Origin: an uncultured Pseudomonadota bacterium | GTDB taxonomy: Bacteria > Pseudomonadota > Gammaproteobacteria > Ga0077536 | Length of the DNA: 35,691 nt | Assembly (NCBI GenBank): GCA_902551695.1 | Contig: CACDEI010000011.1 | Span: forward strand, 1-35,691 | Reading direction: 5' to 3' | Shown: positions 17,070 to 24,637 of the stretch, piece by piece | Position numbering within the stretch: the stretch's first letter is position 1 | Layout: every line of letters starts with the position of its first letter | Program-made: the position numbers and the translations under genes | The notes under the pieces: model-generated | What the model was told of the DNA's origin: nothing | Databases searched by the model: none | Seen by the model: the letters and a program-made list of their open reading frames with translations, nothing else

Positions 17070-17690
17070 CTATTCTGCGTTCGCTCTTAGTCCACTCTCA
17101 AAACTTTTTAAAAGTTGTATGTTAGTAAACCATCTCTCAACATTACATGGTAGCTCAAGGTTAATTGATTGTGCCCAAAGACAACAGGAGCCCAAAATAA
17201 TATCAAGTTTAGATAGCTGGTCACCCACTACAAAAGGTTTCTGGTGTCCGAGGAATTTGTCTAAGACCTTTATCTGTCTGTAAAAGTAATTTCTAGCCGC
17301 CTCACATGCCTTTGGAGCCTCACCATAGATCGCTGATAAATCTTGGTGTCGTCTTAAGACATACAGTGCTGTCGCGTCTATTTCCATTAATGTGAAATAC
17401 GACCAGCGATTTATCTCAGTCATATTTTCGATTGTGTTTGAATGTTTTCCCGCAAGGTGAAAAAGGTATTCAATAATTGCGGCGCTCTCTGTAAGATTTA
17501 GTTCGCCGTGGCTTAGTGCAGGTATCTTCTTTCCAGGGCTTACCGCCAGAAAATTCTTATCCTCCATATCCGCGCTACGAGTTACTATTGGGTGAGAGAT
17601 GTAGGGGAGGTTCAAGGCAAACATGGCCCAATGTACTCGGAGAGTCCTGGCAGTTCCGCAACCCCATACATGTAAAGGCTCTTTAATCAT
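17070..17690 (-). CDS. Glutathione S-transferase family protein
   Basis: A 206-residue cytosolic GST-fold protein. The thioredoxin-like N-terminal domain begins HVWGCGTARTLRVHW, has the cis-proline region PGKKIPALSHGELNLTESAAIIEYLF (the TESAAI segment contacts the glutathione gamma-glutamyl group), and is followed by an all-helical C-terminal domain with the N-capping segment FVVGDQLSKLDIILGS. Length is normal. Catalytic Ser/Cys near residue 11-13 cannot be assigned with confidence. The start is an ATG at 17690. Divergent from yaiI with a 194-base gap. Confidence 0.85.
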   Translation of the reverse strand: MIKEPLHVWGCGTARTLRVHWAMFALNLPYISHPIVTRSADMEDKNFLAVSPGKKIPALSHGELNLTESAAIIEYLFHLAGKHSNTIENMTEINRWSYFTLMEIDATALYVLRRHQDLSAIYGEAPKACEAARNYFYRQIKVLDKFLGHQKPFVVGDQLSKLDIILGSCCLWAQSINLELPCNVERWFTNIQLLKSFESGLRANAE

Positions 17691-17884
17691 AAAAAGTTAC
17701 TTGCATTAATGCTTTTTTATTTCGTCAGTTTAAATTTCTGGTCGCACTAGTGAGTGAATTCTATTACTCTTGTTTTTATAATTAAAGAAGAAAATTGGAT
17801 CACGCTTTTCGAAGCATGTGTCTTTCATCAGGTAAAATAGCGTATGCAAATTTATAAGGGTCCAATCTTACTTTGGATTTTGAT

Positions 17885-18325
17885 ATGAAGATCTGGGTTG
17901 ATGCAGATGCTTGTCCCTTAGTAGTTAAAGAGATTCTGTATCGGGCAGCCGAACGCAAAAAAATAGAAATGTTTCTGGTGGCTAACAGTTATCTCAAGAC
18001 ACCACCTTCTCAACTGATTAAATTCTTGAAGGTGCCGTCTGGATTTGATAATGCCGACGAAGAGATAGTGAAAAGAGCAGTTGCGGGAGATTTAATAGTC
18101 ACAGCAGATGTTCCACTCGCGGCTGCCGTTCTTGAGAAGCAATGTTTGGTTCTCAGTCCGAGAGGCGAGGTTTTCAGTTCGGAGACTATAGGAGAGCGGT
18201 TGGCAATCAGGGATTTCATGAGTACGCTCCGCTCCAGTGGTGTCAAAACCGGAGGACCTTCGGTTTTAAGTCAGACTGATAGACAGAAATTTGCAAACAA
18301 ACTAGATGTTATGTTGAATCAGTAA
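17885..18325 (+). CDS. yaiI: YaiI/YqxD family (DUF188) protein
   Basis: A 146-residue protein of the UPF0178 family. The start [24 protein letters not shown] is almost the textbook N-terminus of E. coli YaiI, and the block [29 protein letters not shown] with aspartates typical of a PIN-like nuclease fold follows. The biochemical role of the family is not settled. I use the ATG at 17885, which matches the family, rather than a TTG four codons upstream. It is the last gene before the riboswitch locus. Confidence 0.93.
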   Translation: MKIWVDADACPLVVKEILYRAAERKKIEMFLVANSYLKTPPSQLIKFLKVPSGFDNADEEIVKRAVAGDLIVTADVPLAAAVLEKQCLVLSPRGEVFSSETIGERLAIRDFMSTLRSSGVKTGGPSVLSQTDRQKFANKLDVMLNQ

Positions 18326-18476
18326 AGATAACTTCAGGAATATACATAAAGAATAACTGAAGTATTTGGTATCAACGGCTTAGCCTCCCGTATATATCTC
18401 GATTCTGGTGATTTTTTGAGTTAAATCAAGGCTAAAGAGTTTGTTTTTCCAAAAAACATATGCTAACTTGCTCCAT

Positions 18477-18525
18477 CGTTCACCTCTATTCGCTAGAGGC
18501 GGAAGTAGGCCGACGGAAGGAACGC
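18477..18525 (+). ncRNA. Glutamine riboswitch-like aptamer, copy 1
   Basis: The element carries the core of the glnA / Downstream-peptide glutamine riboswitch family. P1 is CGTTC (18477-18481) with GAACG (18520-18524). P2 is a hairpin CCTCTA/TAGAGG (18483-18488 and 18494-18499) with a five-base loop. The E-loop-like strand CGGAAGTAGG begins at 18500, and the element closes with AAGGAACGC. The short linker between AGTAGG and the closing strand leaves little room for the P3 hairpin of glnA RNA, so it looks closer to the Downstream-peptide form. This is recognised from memory of the consensus and was not scored against a model. Confidence 0.82.
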
Positions 18526-18527
18526 AA

Positions 18528-18593
18528 CGTTCATCCTCTCTGGTTTAAGAGAGGCCTCATGAGAGGACGGAAGTACGGCGACCAAAGGAACGC
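18528..18593 (+). ncRNA. Glutamine riboswitch-like aptamer, copy 2
   Basis: This copy begins three bases after copy 1. P1 is CGTTC (18528-18532) with GAACG (18588-18592), and CGGAAGTACG begins at 18568. P2 is longer: TCCTCTC (18534-18540) can pair with GAGAGGA at 18561-18567, which abuts the core as in the consensus, or six of its bases with an earlier GAGAGG at 18549-18554. The P2 arm therefore has two mutually exclusive forms. TCCTC at 18534-18538 is also complementary to GAGGA of the downstream Shine-Dalgarno (18652-18656), a possible route to translational control (inference). Confidence 0.82.
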
Positions 18594-18665
18594 ATTTTGT
18601 AATTATCTTCTAGCTTTTTAGAAGATCATTAACTTATTTGCATTAACTTTGGAGGAATTTCCGAA

Positions 18666-18875
18666 ATGATAGCTTCAAAAGATACCATGTTCTCCCGAGA
18701 CCCCAGGTCTTTCAAGGAGACTGACACGACCAGTAAAAAGAACGAAGAGGACTTGTCAGCTTTGACTGAAGTCTCTCGTCGAGTCGATCCTCGGTATCCA
18801 ACTACACCCTTTGTTACTGGAGAGGACGGTAAAAAGTATTACTTTGAGTATTCAGTGTGGGATAAATACTACTGA
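18666..18875 (+). CDS. 69-residue protein under tandem glutamine-riboswitch-like leader
   Basis: A small, hydrophilic, charged protein (about 1-45 rich in K, E, D, S and T) with a more ordered, aromatic C-terminus: TTPFVTGEDGKKYYFEYS, then VWDKYY at the end. It has no signal peptide, membrane segment or cysteine. The ATG has a strong GGAGGA Shine-Dalgarno, and coding is supported by the placement of two structured RNA elements directly upstream. I do not recognise the family. In cyanobacteria, glutamine riboswitches precede small open reading frames, including the glutamine synthetase inactivating factor IF17, so a small nitrogen-status effector is an attractive guess. I see no sequence resemblance that would prove it. 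Confidence 0.75.
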   Translation: MIASKDTMFSRDPRSFKETDTTSKKNEEDLSALTEVSRRVDPRYPTTPFVTGEDGKKYYFEYSVWDKYY

Positions 18876-18886
18876 TACGTTAGCCT

Positions 18887-18963
18887 GCCTTATGCTCGCA
18901 ACGAATGCGACCGGTTTTCTTAAGACTGGTTTCTAGGGGAATGGCTCTTTGTGGGCATAAGGC
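18887..18963. other. Long stem-loop 3' of the 69-codon gene
   Basis: GCCTTATGCTCGC (18887-18899) pairs with GTGGGCATAAGGC (18951-18963): 13 base pairs, 11 Watson-Crick and two G-U. The enclosed segment has its own nine-pair hairpin at 18910-18930 with a three-base loop. The element starts 12 bases after the stop codon and ends 31 bases before the convergent VOC gene. There is no good U-tract on either side, so it may be an mRNA 3' stabiliser, a bidirectional terminator of unusual form, or an independent structured RNA. Confidence 0.55.
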
Positions 18964-18994
18964 TTAATCTTCTGGCTGACTTTCTTTAGGTTGG

Positions 18995-19462
18995 TTAAGG
19001 GTTTTGCCAAATTTGAATCATGTTTCCATCTTTATCGTAAAATAGAAAGCTCCTGCCAATGTCGGCGCATTTCCAAATATAGTCCGTTTGCGTCTGATAA
19101 CCTGCTTCTTTTATCTTCTCAAAAAAGCTGTCAATGTTCTCTACTAATAAACCAAGCTCATGAAAACCTGTATGGCCATAACGAAGGGTTTCCGGATCAG
19201 TTTTCTTTATAGCCGGAACTTTGCAATGTTGTAATTCAATTAAGGCGCCTTCTGTCGATCTCAGGATTGCCATTTCAGAGAGAGCTCCCTTTACTTTGAA
19301 TATATCATCCAAGAGCTCCGGATAGATGTATGTTTTGGGGCTAGCTTTCGGTCCATCCGGAAGGGTCTTTCTGAGAATTAATTCAAAACCCATTACATCG
19401 TGCCACAGGTGAATAGCCTCATCCAAATCACTAACGAAAATTGCCATGTGATGAAATCGCAT
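18995..19462 (-). CDS. VOC / glyoxalase-fold protein
   Basis: A 155-residue vicinal-oxygen-chelate protein with two beta-alpha-beta-beta-beta modules. The first opens with RFHHMAIFVSDLDEAIHLWHDVMGFEL, its end carries LIELQH, the second starts with GFHELGLLVENIDSFFEKI, and the end reads FLFYDKDGNMIQIWQNP. His near residue 5, Glu in LIELQH, His in the second module and a C-terminal residue could bind metal as in glyoxalase I, methylmalonyl-CoA epimerase and ring-cleaving dioxygenases. The exact reaction cannot be assigned. It is last in the minus-strand array, with a 28-base gap after the BVMO stop, so it probably acts on a BVMO-pathway product. Confidence 0.87.
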   Translation of the reverse strand: MRFHHMAIFVSDLDEAIHLWHDVMGFELILRKTLPDGPKASPKTYIYPELLDDIFKVKGALSEMAILRSTEGALIELQHCKVPAIKKTDPETLRYGHTGFHELGLLVENIDSFFEKIKEAGYQTQTDYIWKCADIGRSFLFYDKDGNMIQIWQNP

Positions 19463-19490
19463 GATTAGTTTTGGGTAGTTTCAGTTGGAC

Positions 19491-21098
19491 CTAACTGATG
19501 AGGCATTCGGCAAAACCGCCTTTCCTTACTTTATCGCAATGTTCTCGATAAACATTAGCGCCTCCACAATAAGGGATTACTCTTCGCATTTTCCCCGGGA
19601 CATTTGCGCTGGTGTACCATGAGTCTACTTTTGAAACTAACGTTTCATCCGCAACCTCATCATGGTGTTTGACCCATTCCTGTTCGGCCTGCAATGATGG
19701 TTCAACACTTTTCGCACCTCTTTCCCTGACATGCCTGATGCAGTCAGAGATCCAGTCGACACTTTGCTCAACGCAAGTAGGCACATTACAAAAAGCAGCT
19801 ACAGGAGACATTGGAGCCATTACCATAAACATGTTCGGATAACCATGAACCTGAAGGCCCATGAAGGTACTGATTCCTTTGTCATTCCATTCATCTCTAA
19901 GAAGGCGTCTGTCTTTCCCATAGAGATCGATCGAGGTTAAAGCGCCGGTACCAGCATCAAAACCCGTCGCAAAGATTAAAGAATCTAGTTCGTAGAATGT
20001 TTTTGAGGTTCGGATTCCATTTTTTTCTATGCTTTGCAGTGGCTCCTCATTCACATCTACGAGGTTCACGTTTTCCTGGTTAAATATTTCATAATATTGA
20101 TTTTCCAATGGGACTCTGCGAGTTCCAAAACCGTGATCACTTGGGATTAGTTTATTTGCTAACTCTGGATCATTAATGCGGGCTCGAATCTTTTGTTTCA
20201 CAAAGTTAGACACTTCTCGGTTAGCTTCTTCTTCGAAAAAAATCTCTGGAAACTGACCGATCCAAAAGCTCAGTGAGCCATCAGCCCAGTATTTTTCCAT
20301 CATCTTCTTGCGTGCCGGAGGTTCGAGGTCTTTAAAAGGGACTTCTTGAAAGTCAAAGGAAAATCCGGCGAAGGTTTCATTTCGTTGCTTTTTAATGTCA
20401 GGATATTTTTTTCTTAATTCTGTTCTTTTTTTGTCGTCGTATTTTGGGTTTCTCATTGGGATTGTGTAATTGGCTGTGCGTTGGAAGACTGTGAGGCTTT
20501 CGACGTTTTTTCCTATACTTTGAATTACTTGAATTCCCGTCGCACCTGTCCCAATCACCCCGACTCTTTTGTCCTCGGTCATTAGCCCTTCTTGTGGCCA
20601 GCGGCTTGTATGAATCATTTTACCTTGAAAATCCTTGATTCCATCAACTTCGGGGTTTTTAGGAACGGTCAGGCCTCCACTTCCCATAACTAAAAAACTG
20701 GCAGACAAACTCATTCCTTCAGCAGTGATGATATTCCAAGTTTGGTCTTCTTCGTCATAGCGAGCTTCTGTAACTTGTTGTCCGAATTTGTAGTGGCTTT
20801 TCAGGTCTAGTTTATCGGCAACAAAGTTGAGATATCGCTCCGTCTCTTGTTGCGAAGGAAAGCGCTCACTCCAATTCCATTCGTTGAGAATTTCTTTTGA
20901 AAAAAAATATTGGTATACGTAGGACTGAGAATCGGTTCTTGCTCCCGGATAGCGGTTCCAATACCAAGTGCCCCCAACCCCGTTACCAGCCTCAACACCA
21001 CAGACTTTTAATCCCAAATCTCTTAACTTGAAGACTGTATACAGACCTGTGAATCCTGCTCCGACAACTAAAGCGTCGTAATTGTTTGTATGTGACAT
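19491..21098 (-). CDS. Baeyer-Villiger monooxygenase, short form (paralog 1 of tandem pair)
   Basis: A 535-residue BVMO of the cyclohexanone / phenylacetone / steroid monooxygenase type. FAD motif VVGAGFTGLY is at residues 12-21, GGTWYWNRYPGARTDSQS follows, the fingerprint FQGKMIHTSRWP is near 155-166, and the NADPH motif GTGATG near 184. The C-terminal region has LIFATGFDAGTGAL and a SWYTSANVPGK segment. A Shine-Dalgarno (GGAG, nine bases upstream) supports the start. It clearly differs in length and N-terminus from the two long-form BVMOs at 2 and 9408, but is a close paralog of its upstream neighbour. Confidence 0.95.
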   Translation of the reverse strand: MSHTNNYDALVVGAGFTGLYTVFKLRDLGLKVCGVEAGNGVGGTWYWNRYPGARTDSQSYVYQYFFSKEILNEWNWSERFPSQQETERYLNFVADKLDLKSHYKFGQQVTEARYDEEDQTWNIITAEGMSLSASFLVMGSGGLTVPKNPEVDGIKDFQGKMIHTSRWPQEGLMTEDKRVGVIGTGATGIQVIQSIGKNVESLTVFQRTANYTIPMRNPKYDDKKRTELRKKYPDIKKQRNETFAGFSFDFQEVPFKDLEPPARKKMMEKYWADGSLSFWIGQFPEIFFEEEANREVSNFVKQKIRARINDPELANKLIPSDHGFGTRRVPLENQYYEIFNQENVNLVDVNEEPLQSIEKNGIRTSKTFYELDSLIFATGFDAGTGALTSIDLYGKDRRLLRDEWNDKGISTFMGLQVHGYPNMFMVMAPMSPVAAFCNVPTCVEQSVDWISDCIRHVRERGAKSVEPSLQAEQEWVKHHDEVADETLVSKVDSWYTSANVPGKMRRVIPYCGGANVYREHCDKVRKGGFAECLIS

Positions 21099-21253
21099 TT
21101 AACTAATCTCCGTGTTTCATGAAAATAAGCATACCTATTACTAGGTTGGTGCCCATCGCAATCGTAAGGTATTACCGAAGCAGGCTGGATGTAGGCTTCA
21201 TCTGAAGCGCTTTCTTACCTGCTGAGCTTCGAAGTTGGATCTGTTGACTTAGT
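21099..21253. other. Spacer between the tandem BVMO genes with nested hairpin
   Basis: A nested dyad lies here. Outer arms are AGCAGG (21179-21184) and CCTGCT (21218-21223); the inner hairpin is GCTTCA-TC-TGAAGC (21195-21208). It follows the upstream BVMO stop on the minus strand and may attenuate or process the transcript. No gene fits in the gap. Confidence 0.4.
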
Positions 21254-22894
21254 CTATGTCATGGTGAAGCCTGAATATCCAGACTCGGCCACTTCAATAC
21301 ATTTCTCTCTGTAGGCGCCTACACCACCAATGTAGGAAAGTAATCTCCGCGGCTTCCCATCAACATTAGAACCCATGTACCAGGAATGTGTTTTCGTCAC
21401 TAAAGTTGCTTCGGCCGTCTCATCATGATGGGTGACCCAGTCATCTTGTGCTTTCTCGGTAGGTTCTATGACCTTTTTATTTTGCTTTCTTACATGCGCA
21501 ATGCAGTCATTTATCCACTCAGCCTGCTGTTGAAGACAGGTTGTCATGTTACATAGAGCAGCGGAAGGGGCGAGGGGTGCTCCCGTGGTAAATAGGTTCG
21601 GGTAACCATGTATCTGTAGTCCCATCGTGGTGCGTATTTCTTCTTGCCATTCGTTTTTTAGGGCTCTGCCGTCTCGCCCTTTGATGTCAATTCGGGTCAA
21701 AGCTCCGGATCCTGCATCAAAGCCCGTTGCAAGAATAATTACATCGAGCTCGAAGACTGTTCCATCTTGCAGTATCAACCCTTCCGGCGAAACATGGGAA
21801 ATCGGGTTTTCTTTGACACTTACAGCTGAAACGTGAGGAAGATGGTAGGTTTCTAAATAGCCACTTTCTAGTGGAACTCGATGTGTGCCAAATCCATAAT
21901 CAGTAGGTATTAGTAATTCACACAATCGATCATCTTTGAGACGTTCTCTCATTTTATTTCGGACAAACTCCGATACTTGCTCATTTATTTCTGCATCAAA
22001 GAAAATTTCCTTAAAAGAGGATAACCAAAGCTCTAGGGAACCGTTCTCCCAAATCCTTTCCAGAACCGCTTCTCGTTCCTCAGGGGAGTTTTCTGACCAG
22101 CTTCCATCTTGCCATTCGAATTCAAATCCAGAAAATGTTTTAGGCAAATTTTCTTGGAACCATTCAAATCTGGCTTTGTATTCAGCAACCTCTTTTTCCC
22201 CATATTTAGGGTTGTTCATTGCGTTTACATATTGAGGACTTCGTATAAAGACCTTAAGCTCGCCACAATCCGGAGCTATCGTTTGGATAACTTGAATTCC
22301 TGTGGCGCCATTGCCGACTACGCCTACACGTTTGCCTGAAAAATCCAGTTTGTTTTTTGGCCACCTTGAAGTATGAAAAACTTCCCCCTTAAATTCGTTG
22401 ATGCCTGGGAAGGGCTCCGCTAGGGGTGCAGACAGCATTCCCGCACAAGATACCACGAACTGGCAGTTTATTTGTTGATTGTCCTCGGTTACTAAACTCC
22501 ATCTTTCAGCTTCGTTATCCCAATCTGCTGATTTTATCGTGGTATTGAACTGGATGTCCTTTCGGAGATCGAGTCTATCGGCCACGTAATTCATCCAACG
22601 CTCGATTTCGGGTTGTCCGGGGAAGCGTTCAGACCAACTCCAATCTTTGTATAGTTTTTCATCGAACAGGTATTGATAAATATAGCTTTCTGAATCGAAT
22701 TTGGCTCCGGGATAGCGGTTCCAATACCACGTTCCCCCCACCCCTGAAGCTGTATCGAAGGCCTTCACGTTGAGACCTTGTTTTCGCAGTAAATGTAACT
22801 GATATAGTCCTGCTACACCGGTTCCGATAATTGCGGCATCTAAGTTTAAATTCTCTGATTTTACTGCTTCTGCGGCAGCGTTATTTGCGCCCAT
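21254..22894 (-). CDS. Baeyer-Villiger monooxygenase, short form (paralog 2 of tandem pair)
   Basis: A 546-residue BVMO. FAD motif GTGVAG is at 24-29, GGTWYWNRYPGAKFDSES follows, the fingerprint FKGEVFHTSRWP is near 165, and NADPH motif GNGATG follows, with Asn where most relatives have Thr. The ATG at 22894 is chosen over the ATG ten codons upstream (22924) because GAGGAG sits six bases before it. It shares long blocks with the downstream gene (YQYLFDEK against YQYFFSKE, WSWSERFPGQ against WNWSERFPSQ, LIPTDYGFGTHRVPLE against LIPSDHGFGTRRVPLE), so the two arose by tandem duplication. Both are intact, which argues for different substrate ranges. Confidence 0.95.
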   Translation of the reverse strand: MGANNAAAEAVKSENLNLDAAIIGTGVAGLYQLHLLRKQGLNVKAFDTASGVGGTWYWNRYPGAKFDSESYIYQYLFDEKLYKDWSWSERFPGQPEIERWMNYVADRLDLRKDIQFNTTIKSADWDNEAERWSLVTEDNQQINCQFVVSCAGMLSAPLAEPFPGINEFKGEVFHTSRWPKNKLDFSGKRVGVVGNGATGIQVIQTIAPDCGELKVFIRSPQYVNAMNNPKYGEKEVAEYKARFEWFQENLPKTFSGFEFEWQDGSWSENSPEEREAVLERIWENGSLELWLSSFKEIFFDAEINEQVSEFVRNKMRERLKDDRLCELLIPTDYGFGTHRVPLESGYLETYHLPHVSAVSVKENPISHVSPEGLILQDGTVFELDVIILATGFDAGSGALTRIDIKGRDGRALKNEWQEEIRTTMGLQIHGYPNLFTTGAPLAPSAALCNMTTCLQQQAEWINDCIAHVRKQNKKVIEPTEKAQDDWVTHHDETAEATLVTKTHSWYMGSNVDGKPRRLLSYIGGVGAYREKCIEVAESGYSGFTMT

Positions 22895-23012
22895 CTTTGT
22901 CTCCTCTACAAGATTCCATGACATCGTACTTAAGCGGTCGTTCGAGGACTGTTTTATATGCTCAAATTTAATGTTGCAAAACGACTTACGGTATTAGAGC
23001 ATTAACAGCTTA

Positions 23013-23058
23013 ATTTTTGAAGAGCGTATATTCAAACCGCCTCTAAATCTTCAAAAAT
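23013..23058. promoter_or_regulatory. 11-base perfect inverted repeat between ALDH and BVMO genes
   Basis: ATTTTTGAAGA (23013-23023) and TCTTCAAAAAT (23048-23058) are perfect arms with a 24-base spacer, in the 258-base gap 22895-23152. On the minus strand it is 95 bases after the aldehyde dehydrogenase stop and 119 bases before the BVMO start. It could be a terminator for the upstream genes or an operator for the BVMO pair; the long loop and lack of GC make a strong intrinsic terminator unlikely. Confidence 0.45.
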
Positions 23059-23152
23059 GTCGAAAAAATGTCTAAAAACGTATTTTTCACCAAAGGAAAG
23101 TATCTATACCCATTACTCATCTAAAAGAAATCAGTCATAAAATTGTTGTGAT

Positions 23153-24589
23153 TTAACTAGGCGTCCTAATAACTAAATTACGGATTTCCGTCATATCTTC
23201 CATTGCGAAAATAATTCCCTCTCTGCCTAATCCGGAATCCTTCACTCCGCCGTAGGGCATGTTGTCGACGCGATATGAGGGAACGTCTCCTACTAAGATT
23301 CCACCCACCTCCAATGTGTCCCAAGCTTTCATGACTTTATGTATATCTTTGGTGAAAATTCCTGCTTGCAGCCCAAACTTTGAGTCGTTCACTTTATCTA
23401 TAGCTTGATCGAATGAGGAGAATTTTTCCATGAGCGCTATCGGGCCAAAAGCTTCTTCACAGGCTACTTTGGTGTCATCAGGTACATTCTCTAACAGTGT
23501 GGCTTCGAGCATTGAGCCCTCCCTTGTACCACCACAAAGGAGAGTTGCGCCTTTTTTAACAGCTTCTCCAATCCACTCATCTAGGCGTATCGCCTCTGAT
23601 TCGGCGATCATCGGTCCTACGAAAGTATCTTCGCTTTTTGGGTCTCCTGTTTTCAATGAAATGGTGGTTTCAATGAGTTTTTTCTTTACCCCCTCGTAGA
23701 TCGACTCATGAATGTAAATGCGCTGAACAGATATACAGCTTTGGCCAGATTGATAAAATGCTCCAAAAATTATTCTTTCTACAGCGTCATCTATGTCCGT
23801 ATCGGCATCTAATATCACTGCAGCATTACCCCCTAGTTCAAGGACCACTTTCTTTTTACCGGCCTTTGCCTTTAGTCCCCATCCGACGTCAGGTGAGCCG
23901 GTGAAGGAAAGTAGCTTCAATCGCTCATCCGTGGTAAATAGGTCTGCACCATCTCTTGAGCAAGGTAGTATTGAAAAAGCACCCTTAGGTAGATCTGTTT
24001 CGGATAAAATTTCTCCAATGATAAGTGCTCCTACTGGGGTTCGCGATGCGGGTTTCATGACAAAGGGACAACCCACTGCTATTGCAGGTGCGATTTTATG
24101 AGCCGCGAGATTCAATGGGAAGTTAAAGGGGGAAATAAATGAACAGGGACCTATGGGTACTCTCTTCCACATACCACGATATCCCTTACTTCTTGGTGAG
24201 ATATCTAAGGTCTGCAGGGAACCATCTAATCTTAATGCCTCTTCAGCAGCGATTTTGAATGTGTCTATAAGCCGAGTCACCTCTCCTCTGGAGTCTTTTA
24301 TAGGCTTTCCGGCTTCAATACAGAGAATTTCAGCAATTTCTTCAAATCTATCTTGGAATCTGTTTACACAATGCTGTAAGACGTTTTGTCTTTCATAAGA
24401 TGCCATCGCTGCAAGGGCGGGAGCAGATTGGACTGCTGCTGCGATTGCGTTGTCTATGGTGAGAGCATCTGCGATCTCTATTTTTGCTACCGCAGCACCC
24501 GTGAACTTATCTATTAGGTCAATCGTCCTGCCTGATTGCTTAGGTTCGTTCGCAAGATAGAACGGGTAATTCTCTTGAAGCGTCGTCAT
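23153..24589 (-). CDS. NAD(P)-dependent aldehyde dehydrogenase
   Basis: Oxidises an aldehyde to the acid. The 478-residue protein has the oxyanion/cofactor segment PFNFPLNLAAHKIAPA, the lysine in FVMKPASRTP, the catalytic Glu in VLELGGNAAV and catalytic Cys in GQSCISVQR, plus FGPIALMEKF near the C-terminus. The SCISVQR active site and PYGGVKDSGLGREG ending place it near the lactaldehyde / succinate-semialdehyde / non-phosphorylating GAPDH branch; the natural aldehyde cannot be fixed. It starts 48 bases after the HDAC-like gene stop on the same strand, so the two are likely one operon. A chain of deacetylation, amine loss elsewhere, then aldehyde oxidation would fit acetylpolyamine use (inference). 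Confidence 0.94.
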   Translation of the reverse strand: MTTLQENYPFYLANEPKQSGRTIDLIDKFTGAAVAKIEIADALTIDNAIAAAVQSAPALAAMASYERQNVLQHCVNRFQDRFEEIAEILCIEAGKPIKDSRGEVTRLIDTFKIAAEEALRLDGSLQTLDISPRSKGYRGMWKRVPIGPCSFISPFNFPLNLAAHKIAPAIAVGCPFVMKPASRTPVGALIIGEILSETDLPKGAFSILPCSRDGADLFTTDERLKLLSFTGSPDVGWGLKAKAGKKKVVLELGGNAAVILDADTDIDDAVERIIFGAFYQSGQSCISVQRIYIHESIYEGVKKKLIETTISLKTGDPKSEDTFVGPMIAESEAIRLDEWIGEAVKKGATLLCGGTREGSMLEATLLENVPDDTKVACEEAFGPIALMEKFSSFDQAIDKVNDSKFGLQAGIFTKDIHKVMKAWDTLEVGGILVGDVPSYRVDNMPYGGVKDSGLGREGIIFAMEDMTEIRNLVIRTPS

Positions 24590-24637
24590 TGTTTGGTTTC
24601 TCTTTTTGCAATTGTAATCCGTATGTTGTTTCGCTTT

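Larger units (their letters stand above)
18326..18665 (+). promoter_or_regulatory. Leader region of the 69-codon gene
   Basis: This 340-base gap has no gene of its own. Bases 18477-18593 hold two adjacent glutamine-riboswitch-like elements. A perfect 8-base-pair hairpin follows (ATCTTCTA at 18605-18612, TAGAAGAT at 18619-18626, six-base loop). A strong Shine-Dalgarno, GGAGGA at 18651-18656, stands nine bases before the ATG. The promoter should lie between 18326 and about 18470; I could not pick a convincing sigma-70 or sigma-54 site by eye. Confidence 0.7.

Noticed and set aside
18483-18593. CsrA/RsmA-binding small RNA because of many GGA motifs
   Set aside because: The GGA triplets are explained by the conserved core of the glutamine aptamer (CGGAAGTA and AAGGAACGC) and are not placed in hairpin loops as in RsmY/RsmZ.
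18478-18594. CRISPR array from the repeated GTTCA...GGAACGCA units
   Set aside because: Only two units, of different length, with self-complementary arms and no spacers.
18887-18963. A tRNA gene (77 bases, closed by a stem)
   Set aside because: The closing stem is 13 bp with only one internal hairpin of note; no T-loop (TTCGANNC) or CCA end is present.
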